Source of the DNA: Oscillospiraceae bacterium MB08-C2-2
Lineage (GTDB): Bacteria > Bacillota > Clostridia > Oscillospirales > Ruminococcaceae
Reading direction: 5' to 3'
NCBI GenBank assembly: GCA_035621215.1
Contig: CP141729.1
Span: 1,820,944 to 1,884,943 of the forward strand
DNA length: 64,000 nucleotides
Below the pieces are notes generated by a model. That model saw only the letters and a list, made by a program, of their open reading frames with translations, had not been told where the DNA came from and made no database searches. How positions within the stretch are numbered: the first letter of the stretch is position 1; each line of letters opens with the position of its first letter. The position numbers and the translations under genes are program-made. Shown here piece by piece: positions 35,541-43,503 of this stretch.

Positions 35541-38500
35541 ATGGCTTCCGTTTCATCGACCAATATGTTCAGCCAGTATGGCATTCGAAACAAAGGTGTT
35601 GGAGGGCTCGCCTCCGGGTTGGACACCGACAGCCTGGTGGAATCCCTCACCGCCACTACCCGTTCCAAAATTGCCAAGCAGGGCCAGACCAAGCAGCTTT
35701 TAAACTGGAAGGTCAGCGCCTACCGGGGCGTCGCCAACACTCTGCGGGCTTTTCAAAGCAAATATCTTTCCTATTCGGCCGGCTCCAACACAAATTTGGC
35801 CAGCGCGGCGTTTTTCAACACCTATAAATCCACCACCAGCTCCGATAAAGTCACCGTAACCCCCGGCACCGGTGCTACCATAGGTGATATCACCATTGAT
35901 AAAATCACCTCTTTGGCTCAGCAGCAAACGGTTAGCGGCGGCGTTACCGTCTCCAGAAAGCTGGAAGGCGGTGTAATCCCCACTGGTGAGGATTATACCG
36001 ATAAAACCCTGCTGCTCAATGTAAGCGGCACAGTGAAAACCATCAAGCTGGATACTTTAAACGGCAAAACCGGAGCTGCACTTCAGACCGAACTGCAAAG
36101 TCTGATTAACAATACCTTCGGCTATGAGGGCCAAACCACCAACCCGGTGGTCAAGGTTACAGTCAACAGCTCTGGCGGCCAAGATACCCTTGGGTTTGCT
36201 TCCCAGAGCGGCAACAAAATCACGGTTGCGGGCGGGCATGTGGCTGCTCTCGGCTTTGAGGGCGGCGAATCCAACCGGGTTTCCCAAAACGCCAAGCTTT
36301 CTGAATTGGGGCTGGCTGACCAGTTGGTGGGTAAGAACTTCCGCTTTTCCATCAACGATGTGGAGTTTTCCTTTGACCAGAATTCAACCATCAGTGATAT
36401 TATGTCCAAGGTTAACAACAGCAAGGCCAATGTAAAAATGACCTATTCTGCTGCTACCGATAAATTCACCGTTACTGCCAAAACCGGCGGCGGCGGTACC
36501 AATAACATTGTGATTAAAGATGTGGAGGGCAATCTGCTCAACACTCTTATGGGCGCACAGGCTGGTTCTGCGGTTGGTTCCCAAACCCTGAACGAAACCT
36601 CTATCCGAGGCGGTGCTTTTAACTTTGATAACACCAAGCTCACCCAGCTGGGCAGCAGTTCCTTTAAGCTGACGGTGGATGGAACCACCAAGACAATCAG
36701 TATCAGCTTGACCAACGAGGAAAAAACCGCTCTTTCCTCCTCCACCAGCAATGAAATCGCCCAAGTGGTCATTGCCAAGGTCAACGCCTCTATTAAGGAG
36801 CAGTTTGGCGATAAAATTGCCGGCAGCGTGAAGCTGGAGTTTGATCCCCTCTCCACAGACGGCAATAGCGCCCTGCGGCTGGCAACCACCCGGGAACATA
36901 CTGTTTCTGTGGCTACCGGCACACTCAGCTCCACCACCTACGATGCTCTGGGTTATATGGGCTTTACCCACGGCCAGAACAACAGCCTGAATCTGGGCTA
37001 CGACAGCTCCATTGAAGCAGGCAGCAATCTGGCTGGTGATCTGACGTCTTTGTTCTCACAGCTTTCCGCCGAAGGCGGCTCCTTTATGATGACTGTCAAC
37101 GGTGTCACCAAAGAGGTTGCTTTTAAGATTTCCTCCGGCGCCGAGGCCACCCCCGAAATACTGGCCAAAGCTCTCAACGAAAGCATAAAAACTGCTTTTG
37201 GGGCCGACATTGCCAAGGATATTACCGTCAGCGCCGAGGGCGGCAGCAAGATTGTATTGACCATAGCCTCCAATAAGAAAGGCACCTCCGGCGGCAACAC
37301 ACAGGTTTCCCTTGCCGCAACCGACGCAACAAAGCGGGGTGATAAGGCTGATCTTTTTGCCGCTATGGGCTTTACCGGTTCCGCGGTAAACAACGGTAAT
37401 TCGGCTCAGGGCACCAAGCTTTCCGATTTGGGTATCGGTTCCGGCTCCTTCACCATTGATGATCCTGCCAATCCCGGTAACCCTTTTGTTATCAGCTATA
37501 CCGGGAACGAAAACGTCATGTCCTTTATTGACAAGATCAACAGTGCGGTGGGCAGTCAGGTCGCTTCCTTCAAGGATGGCCACCTTGCCGTTGATATGGG
37601 CAGCAATCCCCTGACTATCAAGGAAGACCCAGCTTTGGGTGCTGCCGGGGCATTGTCTGTTCTTTTCGGAACCGATGATGAAGGTATAGCCTATGATTCC
37701 ACCCGCTATGCCACCAGCCTGACCAACACAGCGGGCAAAAATGCTGAAATCGTGGTCAATGGCCAAACCATCTACAGCTCCTCCAATACTTTCACCATTG
37801 ACGGTGTTTCCATTGAGATCAACGCAGAAAGCACTACACCCATCAAAATCGGCACCAGCTACGATACAGATTCCCTTGTGGAGAAGCTGGAGGAGTTTGT
37901 TGGTGAATACAATGTGTTGGTTGAATCGTTTCACAAAATGCTCAAAGAGGAAAAGGTCAAGGGCTATGAGCCTCTCACCGATGAACAAAGGGCGGATATG
38001 ACCCAAGACCAAATCACCAAGTGGGAAACTGAGGCCAAAAAGGGTTTGTTGCGCAGTGACAGCACCATTTCCCGCATTGTGGGTCAGCTTCGCAGCTCCC
38101 TTGTAGAAAAGGTAGACGGAGCCGGGATTTCTCTTTCTGATATTGGCATCACCACCATGTCTCTGTTGGATTCCAGTGCCACCAACGGTGTGAACTACAA
38201 AAACGATGGTAAGATTAAGCTGGATACGCAAAAACTTAAAGCTTATATTGATAAAAACGGCCCTGATTCTGTTCAGGCCCTGTTTACCGATAAGACCAAC
38301 GGTATTGCCAAGCGTTTTGATAATGTGATTACAGGCGCTGCCAACACCAGCAGTGTCAACAGAGGTACTCTGGTGGAGCTGGCGGGCACCGAGACCCTCA
38401 CCGGTAACAACACCAGCGTTCTTGGCAAACAGATTGAAAATGTAGATAAATTGGTCACCAATCTTAAGAGTCGTTTAAAAAGCGAATACACTCGATATTG

Positions 38501-38579
38501 GAACAAATTCTCTGCCCTAGAAAAAGCAATCTCCCGAATGAATTCTCAAAGCTCTTGGCTAACCCAAAACAATCAGTAA
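35541..38579 (+). CDS. fliD: Flagellar filament cap protein FliD, unusually long
   Basis: FliD caps the filament and directs flagellin assembly. The N-terminal FliD domain (GVGGLASGLDTDSLVESLTA) and the C-terminal domain (YDTDSLVEKLEEFVGEYNVLV, ending in a coiled coil VDKLVTNLKSRLKSEYTRYW) are typical. At 1012 residues it is about twice the common length. The extra middle part holds repeated beta-rich units: SSFKLTVDGTTKTISISL with ASIKEQFGDKIAG, and GSFMMTVNGVTKEVAFKI with ESIKTAFGADIAK, plus repeated KLSELGL/KLSDLGI segments. A good AAGGGAGG site precedes the ATG. Expressed from a SigD promoter; fliS and a fliT-like gene follow. Confidence 0.95.
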   Translation: MASVSSTNMFSQYGIRNKGVGGLASGLDTDSLVESLTATTRSKIAKQGQTKQLLNWKVSAYRGVANTLRAFQSKYLSYSAGSNTNLASAAFFNTYKSTTSSDKVTVTPGTGATIGDITIDKITSLAQQQTVSGGVTVSRKLEGGVIPTGEDYTDKTLLLNVSGTVKTIKLDTLNGKTGAALQTELQSLINNTFGYEGQTTNPVVKVTVNSSGGQDTLGFASQSGNKITVAGGHVAALGFEGGESNRVSQNAKLSELGLADQLVGKNFRFSINDVEFSFDQNSTISDIMSKVNNSKANVKMTYSAATDKFTVTAKTGGGGTNNIVIKDVEGNLLNTLMGAQAGSAVGSQTLNETSIRGGAFNFDNTKLTQLGSSSFKLTVDGTTKTISISLTNEEKTALSSSTSNEIAQVVIAKVNASIKEQFGDKIAGSVKLEFDPLSTDGNSALRLATTREHTVSVATGTLSSTTYDALGYMGFTHGQNNSLNLGYDSSIEAGSNLAGDLTSLFSQLSAEGGSFMMTVNGVTKEVAFKISSGAEATPEILAKALNESIKTAFGADIAKDITVSAEGGSKIVLTIASNKKGTSGGNTQVSLAATDATKRGDKADLFAAMGFTGSAVNNGNSAQGTKLSDLGIGSGSFTIDDPANPGNPFVISYTGNENVMSFIDKINSAVGSQVASFKDGHLAVDMGSNPLTIKEDPALGAAGALSVLFGTDDEGIAYDSTRYATSLTNTAGKNAEIVVNGQTIYSSSNTFTIDGVSIEINAESTTPIKIGTSYDTDSLVEKLEEFVGEYNVLVESFHKMLKEEKVKGYEPLTDEQRADMTQDQITKWETEAKKGLLRSDSTISRIVGQLRSSLVEKVDGAGISLSDIGITTMSLLDSSATNGVNYKNDGKIKLDTQKLKAYIDKNGPDSVQALFTDKTNGIAKRFDNVITGAANTSSVNRGTLVELAGTETLTGNNTSVLGKQIENVDKLVTNLKSRLKSEYTRYWNKFSALEKAISRMNSQSSWLTQNNQ

Positions 38580-38607
38580 TTCTGAGCAATTAAAACGAGG
38601 TGACCAC

Positions 38608-39018
38608 ATGCTAACTGGCGATCCTTATGCCCAGTATAAAAGCCAGTCGCTGGCAACTCTGGCTCCTGGGGAGGTCCTGGTCAAACTGTTTGATGAATGC
38701 ATTAAGCAAATGCGTTTAGCCTCTATCGGCATCAACCAGCGCAATTTCGCAGCGACCAACGACAGTCTGACCAAGACCCAGGCTATTTTGACAACCTTGG
38801 CAAGCTCCTTGGATATGCGTTATCCCATTGCCGGGGAGCTCAAGCCTATGTATATTTTTTTGGCCCAGCAGCTTTTGAAGGCCAACTTGAAAAAAGACAG
38901 CCATATGATTGATGAATGCATCTCACTCATCAAAGATCTGCGGGAAGCCTTTTCTCAGGCCGAGAAAATAAGCCGCCAGAAGCATCATGCCGTTATGGGG
39001 GGGAAATCCGCCGTATGA
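38608..39018 (+). CDS. fliS: Flagellin export chaperone FliS
   Basis: The 136-residue protein has the FliS pattern: PYAQYKSQSLATLAPGEVLVKLFDEC, a central helix bundle, and DECISLIKDLREAF near the C-terminus. It follows fliD by 28 bp, the standard order, and overlaps the next gene by 4 bp. Confidence 0.94.
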   Translation: MLTGDPYAQYKSQSLATLAPGEVLVKLFDECIKQMRLASIGINQRNFAATNDSLTKTQAILTTLASSLDMRYPIAGELKPMYIFLAQQLLKANLKKDSHMIDECISLIKDLREAFSQAEKISRQKHHAVMGGKSAV

Positions 39019-39401
39019 ATGCTACACAAGCTCCCCAGCACCGCAATAAATCTGTAATTGTGCAGAATATGTTCGATCTCACCTGTGAAATGATCGGCCA
39101 CTTGGAGGATTACGAGTTTCTGGTGGACGCCATTGATCGGCGGCAGGTTTTAATGGATGAGTTTGATCGGGTCAAGAATTCCCCTGATTTTCTCTCTGGT
39201 ATGGATGGTACCCGCACAGCTGAGGTTTCCAACATGCTCTCCAACATGCGGGATATGGATAAAACCGTTATTCAGGCTTTGAGCCGTATTCTTTTGGAAG
39301 CCAAGAAGGAGCTGGCAGCCAACAACAACCAGCAAAAAGTAATGGGGTACATGAACAATATGGTCTCATCCTCCGGGAGCTATATGAACTATTCCCGGTA
39401 A
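39015..39401 (+). CDS. FliT-like flagellar chaperone / small helical protein
   Basis: The 128-residue all-helical protein starts at an ATG that overlaps the fliS stop (ATGA). Sequence similarity to FliT is not obvious by eye; the position after fliD-fliS, the size and the helical content (MFDLTCEMIGHLEDYEFLVDAI, and the RRQVLMDEFDRV segment typical of FliT/FlgN-like proteins) support a chaperone role for FliD or a hook protein. Confidence 0.65.
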   Translation: MNATQAPQHRNKSVIVQNMFDLTCEMIGHLEDYEFLVDAIDRRQVLMDEFDRVKNSPDFLSGMDGTRTAEVSNMLSNMRDMDKTVIQALSRILLEAKKELAANNNQQKVMGYMNNMVSSSGSYMNYSR

Positions 39402-39573
39402 GTTTTACACCCTGTTTTCGGGTGTCTCCAATGCCCCCTATGTTTTTCCTCGGATTGCACCGCTCCGGCGCAAAAAGTGGGCTTTTTGTGTCGAAATAAA
39501 TTCGGCTGGGTCAGAGTCACCAATCAAAACCAGAAGGTCTCCAAGTTAAAGGCAATTACGCCTACAGTGTGGA

Positions 39574-39608
39574 GTGGGCAGAGAAAAAACTCTGCCCGCT
39601 CTTTTTTG
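39574..39608 (+). terminator. Intrinsic terminator after the fliD-fliS-fliT-like operon
   Basis: GGGCAGAG and CTCTGCCC pair across AAAAAA and are followed by GCTCTTTTTTG. Confidence 0.88.
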
Positions 39609-39688
39609 TTTACACAGCATAAATTCATCCTTGGGTTCCCATACTTTTTCTGAAGGAAGCTCTCTGCCCTCTGGAAAGGATGAAATAT

Positions 39689-41056
39689 ATGTCTGGCATT
39701 ACCATAAAAGTACTCTCTAGTTTCTTTGCCATTGCTATCGCTTTTTTCTCTATCTTCACCGCCCCGGCCTCCCCCCAGACACAGAATGTGCTGACCCCTG
39801 TTGACGACATGCCCCTCAAGGAAGATGCTGAAAAAACGGTGACCATTCATCTTCTCTCCTCCTTGGGGGAAAACAGCCAGAGCATTCAGCAGGCGGCGGA
39901 TATGTTCTGCGCCGACCGCCCGAATATACGCATCCACATACACACGGTGGCCAGCCAGAGCGATTACCGTTCCACTCTCCGCTCAAAGCTCCTTTCCGGC
40001 GAGCAGGTTGATCTGTTTCACATATTCAGCCAGACCGAGGCCAGAGAGCTGCAAAAATATCTGGCCCGGCTTTCCCATTTGCAGTGGCTGAAAAAGGCTC
40101 GCCCTCAAAGCCTTGCCGGCATCACACTGGATGATGGGCTTTACGGCGTTCCTTACAGCTTAGAGGGCTACGGCCTCCTGTATAACACCGCTATTTGGGA
40201 AGCCGCAGGCATCAACATTCGGAACATTCAAAACTTTGAGGAGCTGGAAAAAGCCTTTGAAGAGCTGCGGGTTCAAATTCGGGATAACAAACTGCGGGAA
40301 GAGTTTCCCCATTTGCGTGCGGTTACCGAATTTCCGGCTCAGGATCGCAGTTTTTTAGGCGAGCAAATCAGCAACATGGCCCTATTTCCTGATCTGCTGG
40401 ATTCCCCCACAGCCCTTGCCACCCAGATTCTGCCTTTTACCGGGGCGCAGCACGCCAAAGACTATGTGGATTTAATGGTCCGCTGTTCCTCCAGCCGGGG
40501 AGAGCCTGCCCTTTTGGCCCAGATTCCCCGCAACCGCCAGCTCCAAACAGGGCTGGCCGCCGGCCGCATTGCTGTTATTCAGGATGTAACCGGTGTTTAC
40601 AAGGAAATCCGGGCGGTAGACCCTCAAATTGCCGATACCCTCTCCTTTCAGCCGATCCCTTTTCCCGGTGAGGAATCGGCTGCTGTCTATGCCGATTCCC
40701 CGCTTTACTGGGGGGTGAATCAAACCTCTGCTCCCGAAGTACAGGAGGCCGCCGCTCAGTTCCTTGAGTGGCTCTATACCTCCCCTCAGGGAATCTATCT
40801 TACACAGAATGGCCTTGGCATTCTCTCCCCCTTTCCCCAATCGGAAGATCAGGAAGTGGCTGCATCCAATCCTCTGCAAAAACAATTGGAAGGCTACATC
40901 GATGCCGGGCGCAGCCGTGGCTGGATTTACCGGGAATTTCCCCAAGGCTTTACCCAAGAGGTTTTCGCTACCGAAATCAAGGAGTATCTTGCAAATCAAT
41001 CGGTGTGGAAGAGCTTTGCCCAGCACTGTCAGGAGCAGTGGTACCGTCTGCGGTAA
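39689..41056 (+). CDS. Extracellular solute-binding protein (family 1), orphan
   Basis: The protein of about 455 residues begins with a signal-anchor-like hydrophobic stretch (VLSSFFAIAIAFFSIF) without a lipobox Cys. The rest has the pattern of carbohydrate-type binding proteins: TVTIHLLSSLGENSQ, GEQVDLFHIF, DGLYGVPYSLEGYGLLYNTAIWEAAG, and a C-terminal NQTSAPEVQEAAAQFLEWLYTSPQG. ATG at 39689 is preferred over 39680 because GGAAAGG is then 9 bp away. No permease or ATPase lies nearby, so it may feed a distant transporter or act as a sensor. Its 3' end overlaps the convergent gene by 80 bp. Confidence 0.8.
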   Translation: MSGITIKVLSSFFAIAIAFFSIFTAPASPQTQNVLTPVDDMPLKEDAEKTVTIHLLSSLGENSQSIQQAADMFCADRPNIRIHIHTVASQSDYRSTLRSKLLSGEQVDLFHIFSQTEARELQKYLARLSHLQWLKKARPQSLAGITLDDGLYGVPYSLEGYGLLYNTAIWEAAGINIRNIQNFEELEKAFEELRVQIRDNKLREEFPHLRAVTEFPAQDRSFLGEQISNMALFPDLLDSPTALATQILPFTGAQHAKDYVDLMVRCSSSRGEPALLAQIPRNRQLQTGLAAGRIAVIQDVTGVYKEIRAVDPQIADTLSFQPIPFPGEESAAVYADSPLYWGVNQTSAPEVQEAAAQFLEWLYTSPQGIYLTQNGLGILSPFPQSEDQEVAASNPLQKQLEGYIDAGRSRGWIYREFPQGFTQEVFATEIKEYLANQSVWKSFAQHCQEQWYRLR

Positions 41057-42122
41057 AAGCTTTCCACAAAGCCTCACGGTTCCGGTGGAGATGGCGCAGC
41101 ACCAGCACAGCAAGCGGGGCCAGAAGCAGGCCTAAAAAGCCGCCCACACGCAGGCCCGCATACATGGCAATTAGGGCGGTTAAAGGGTGCAGTCCTGTTT
41201 GCTTACCCAGTATTTTTGGCTCCAGCACCTGCCTGCCGATTCCGGTTAGCAAGGCCAGAACAATCAGCCCGATTCCCTGAAAATAGCTGCCCGCTATCAG
41301 CTCAAAAACACCCCATGGGATCAGCAAAACCATACTGCCGAGGGCAGGCAGCATATCCAGCAGAGCCACGCCAAAGGATGTGGCCCAAATGGGGCGAATC
41401 CCCAGTATCCAAAATCCCAAAGCCAGAGCAGCAAACAAAATTACAGCGAGAATCAGGTATCCCCTCGCCATTTTCAATAAAGTGTCGGTAATAAAGACTC
41501 GAAGGCTGTCCACCACGGGCAGCCATTTTTTTGGTATCTGCCTGTGGAGATAGCCCAATACCCCGGCAAAATCCATGGAAATCATCACAGAAGCCAAAAC
41601 CGAAAACAGCAGTGTAAGCAAAAAGAGCGGGAGCCCCTGCACCATCCCTCCCAACAGCTCTGCAAGCTTTTCCCAGAAGTGGGTCAGCAGGCTTTGGAGC
41701 GCACCATCCAGAATGGCAAAGGCTTGCTGGACGCCGGTTCCCATACCAGGGGCAATGCGGGTAATCCAAAGGGTGATGCGGCTGTTGACCGCTTGAAAAA
41801 AAGGCCCCAAATGGGTGCCATAGCTCCCGGCCAAGCGTTTTGGCCAATCCCCCGATAAAAGCAGCAGCGAGGTCGCCCACAGAAGAAACCCCACTACCAG
41901 ATAAAAAAATACGGAGCAGAAAATACCGGCTGTTTTTTCTCCCATACGTGTGCCCCGGGCCACCGCCTTAATGAACGGACGTATCAGAAAAGCCAGCGCC
42001 AAGCCGATCAGCAGCGGCATCAAAATGACCGGCAGCCACCGCAGGGCCAGATACGCCGCCAACCCGGATATTCCCCAAAAACCAATTTCAATGAGCACTT
42101 TCTTTTTTAACTCCAGCGGCAT
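40977..42122 (-). CDS. AI-2E family membrane protein (YtvI-like)
   Basis: The 381-residue protein has about seven to eight hydrophobic segments in the AI-2E transporter layout: N-terminal pair (LRWLPVILMPLLIGLALAFL), a soluble central part, and the C-terminal motif DMLPALGSMVLLIPWGVFEL with GRQVLEPKILGKQTGLHPL. In spore formers the sporulation protein YtvI belongs here; other members export small ions. Start ATG follows GGAGG. The 3' end overlaps the solute-binding protein gene by 80 bp, tail to tail. Confidence 0.85.
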   Translation of the reverse strand: MPLELKKKVLIEIGFWGISGLAAYLALRWLPVILMPLLIGLALAFLIRPFIKAVARGTRMGEKTAGIFCSVFFYLVVGFLLWATSLLLLSGDWPKRLAGSYGTHLGPFFQAVNSRITLWITRIAPGMGTGVQQAFAILDGALQSLLTHFWEKLAELLGGMVQGLPLFLLTLLFSVLASVMISMDFAGVLGYLHRQIPKKWLPVVDSLRVFITDTLLKMARGYLILAVILFAALALGFWILGIRPIWATSFGVALLDMLPALGSMVLLIPWGVFELIAGSYFQGIGLIVLALLTGIGRQVLEPKILGKQTGLHPLTALIAMYAGLRVGGFLGLLLAPLAVLVLRHLHRNREALWKAFTADGTTAPDSAGQSSSTPIDLQDTP

Positions 42123-42185
42123 TTTTTAAACCTCCAGCAAGATTCCTTTTGTTAGAACCTGTATTTAAATGAATATTTCAACGAG

Positions 42186-42312
42186 TATAGTAAACGCTGA
42201 CCTGCTCACCGAACAAGCCTAGTGGTCTCAGAGGAACTGCGACCACAGTCAAAGGAAGAGCTTAGCCTTCGGCGCTATGGCTTAATCTGCCGTCAGTGAT
42301 GCTGTTTTTCTT
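42186..42312 (+). ncRNA. Candidate small structured RNA, class not recognised
   Basis: A TATAGT box (42186-42191) is followed at -10 distance by CGCTGAC (42195-42201), which can pair with GTCAGTG (42292-42298). Inside lie GTGGTC/GACCAC and a TTAGCC-rich stem with a TTCGGC loop; TTTTTCTTT follows the closing stem. The size and layout suit a roughly 115-nt RNA. No -35 match is strong, and it lacks the signatures of SRP RNA, RNase P RNA and tmRNA. Confidence 0.35.
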
Positions 42313-42507
42313 TGCATCCTTTCTTTTCTGCAAAAATAAAGGATGTGCCTGTGTGGCATGAGCACGGGGACTTCGTCCCTTTCGTCGGGCTTAGGCTGAT
42401 TAAAAGCATTCTCTTTGCACACGATGGCAGAGCCAAGGAAAAAGAAGGCTGCCTCTTTTCCCTGTCGGAGGCTGGAGGGGGTTCATAGGGGAACTAGTTC
42501 CCCTATG

Positions 42508-42572
42508 AGGCGCTTCGTGGCTATAGCATGCGAAAGCCACCTATGCATTTTCCGCAGAAAATGCAAGCGCCT
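42508..42572. repeat. Three-way-junction inverted-repeat element
   Basis: AGGCGCTT and AAGCGCCT form a perfect outer stem around two hairpins, GTGGCT/AGCCAC and GCATTTTC-CGCA-GAAAATGC. It is directly preceded by a perfect 24-bp palindrome centred on ACTAGT (42484-42507). Confidence 0.7.
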
Positions 42573-42924
42573 GAAAGGATGTGCCCAGCACGGCATAAGT
42601 GCCAAGTTTTGAAGCTTCGCCTCGTGAAAATCAAGAAAAATGCAGTTATGCTATAGATGCGTGAATTTTTTTATCATCCGCATCAACTAGGTTTGTTGAA
42701 TACAGATTCTTAGTCTGCCCAATAAACTCTGCAACCTTCGCCCTATTTATAATTACACAAAACAAATTGTGCATTTTGCTGTGTAATCGCCTCAATCAAC
42801 TGACAAAACAATTAGAACAGACCTTTACTGGGCGAAAATACCAGTATATATCAGAAAAAAGCCCTCTATATTAAAAAAACCGCCAAAATTGACTTGTTTT
42901 GGCTCAATACCTGCTATATCGCTC

Positions 42925-42953
42925 TTGTAACCTGGGGCGTATCATGGTATAGT
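42925..42953 (+). promoter_or_regulatory. Promoter of the ACT protein-hom-thrB-lysC genes
   Basis: TTGTAA (42925-42930) and TATAGT (42948-42953) are spaced by 17 bp with ATGG before the -10. It lies 41 bp before the ATG of the ACT protein gene, so the leader is short and leaves no room for a riboswitch or T-box. Confidence 0.75.
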
Positions 42954-42993
42954 GTGTTTTATTCGAGTACAATCGTGTTTTGGAGGTGGAAAC

Positions 42994-43434
42994 ATGCCAG
43001 ATACAACCCTTTACTATCTGGTTGAAGCCAAGGTTCTGCCAGAGGTTTTCACCCGGGTGATGACAGCCAAGCGTTTTTTGGCCCAAGGCAAGGCAAAAAG
43101 CCTTTCCGAAGCGGCAGAGATGGCCGGGATTTCCCGCAGTGCTCTCTACAAGTATAAAGATTCGGTTTTTACTTATGACGGTGAACAGGCCAATCAAATC
43201 GCCACTATTTATGCGGAACTGGAGGATGAACCAGGTATACTTTCCAGCTTGCTTTCCCAGATGTATGAGCATGGAGCAAATATCCTCACCATCAACCAGA
43301 ACATCCCGGTGGATGGCGTGGCGCCGGTTTCCATTTCCATGCGCACCGATAATCTCCGACTACAGCGGGGGGAACTGGTGCTCTGCCTGAAAAGACTGCC
43401 CGGTGTGGTAAATGTAAAGCTGATCGCCAACTGA
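42994..43434 (+). CDS. ACT domain protein with helix-turn-helix start (UPF0735 / PheB type)
   Basis: The 146-residue protein starts at 42994 after a GGAGGTGG site. Residues about 25-55 (AKSLSEAAEMAGISRSALYKYKDSVF) look like a helix-turn-helix, and the C-terminal half is an ACT domain (YAELEDEPGILSSLLSQMYEHGANILTINQ). Members of this family commonly precede homoserine dehydrogenase genes in Firmicutes and are thought to sense an amino acid and act as regulators. Function here is inferred from this context. Confidence 0.85.
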   Translation: MPDTTLYYLVEAKVLPEVFTRVMTAKRFLAQGKAKSLSEAAEMAGISRSALYKYKDSVFTYDGEQANQIATIYAELEDEPGILSSLLSQMYEHGANILTINQNIPVDGVAPVSISMRTDNLRLQRGELVLCLKRLPGVVNVKLIAN

Positions 43435-43503
43435 TTTTTTATTCGTGTCTTTATCAGCCGCCCTCAGGGTTTCGGCGTATCTATAGAAAGCGAGGCATTG
43501 ACT

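Larger units (their letters stand above)
42123..42993. other. 870-bp gene-free region rich in hairpins
   Basis: No protein gene is supported here. From left to right I see a foldable segment at 42195-42298; a CATCCTTT/AAAGGATG stem (about 42315-42345); a GGGAC-TTC-GTCCC hairpin (about 42367-42379); a perfect 24-bp palindrome at 42484-42507; a three-way junction at 42508-42572; and two related copies of AAAGGATGTGCC (about 42339 and 42575), each followed by a GGCAT segment. The promoter of the threonine/lysine genes lies at the right end. Confidence 0.7.

Noticed and set aside
42195-42620. tmRNA, SRP RNA, RNase P RNA or 6S RNA
   Set aside because: No CCA-ended tRNA-like part, no GGAAGGAAGCAGCC-type SRP loop, no RNase P P4 core, and no clear 6S bulge arrangement could be found.
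42700-42993. T-box or lysine riboswitch in front of the threonine/lysine genes
   Set aside because: No T-box sequence (GGTGG-ACC type) or lysine-aptamer core is present, and the promoter leaves a leader of only about 35 nt.
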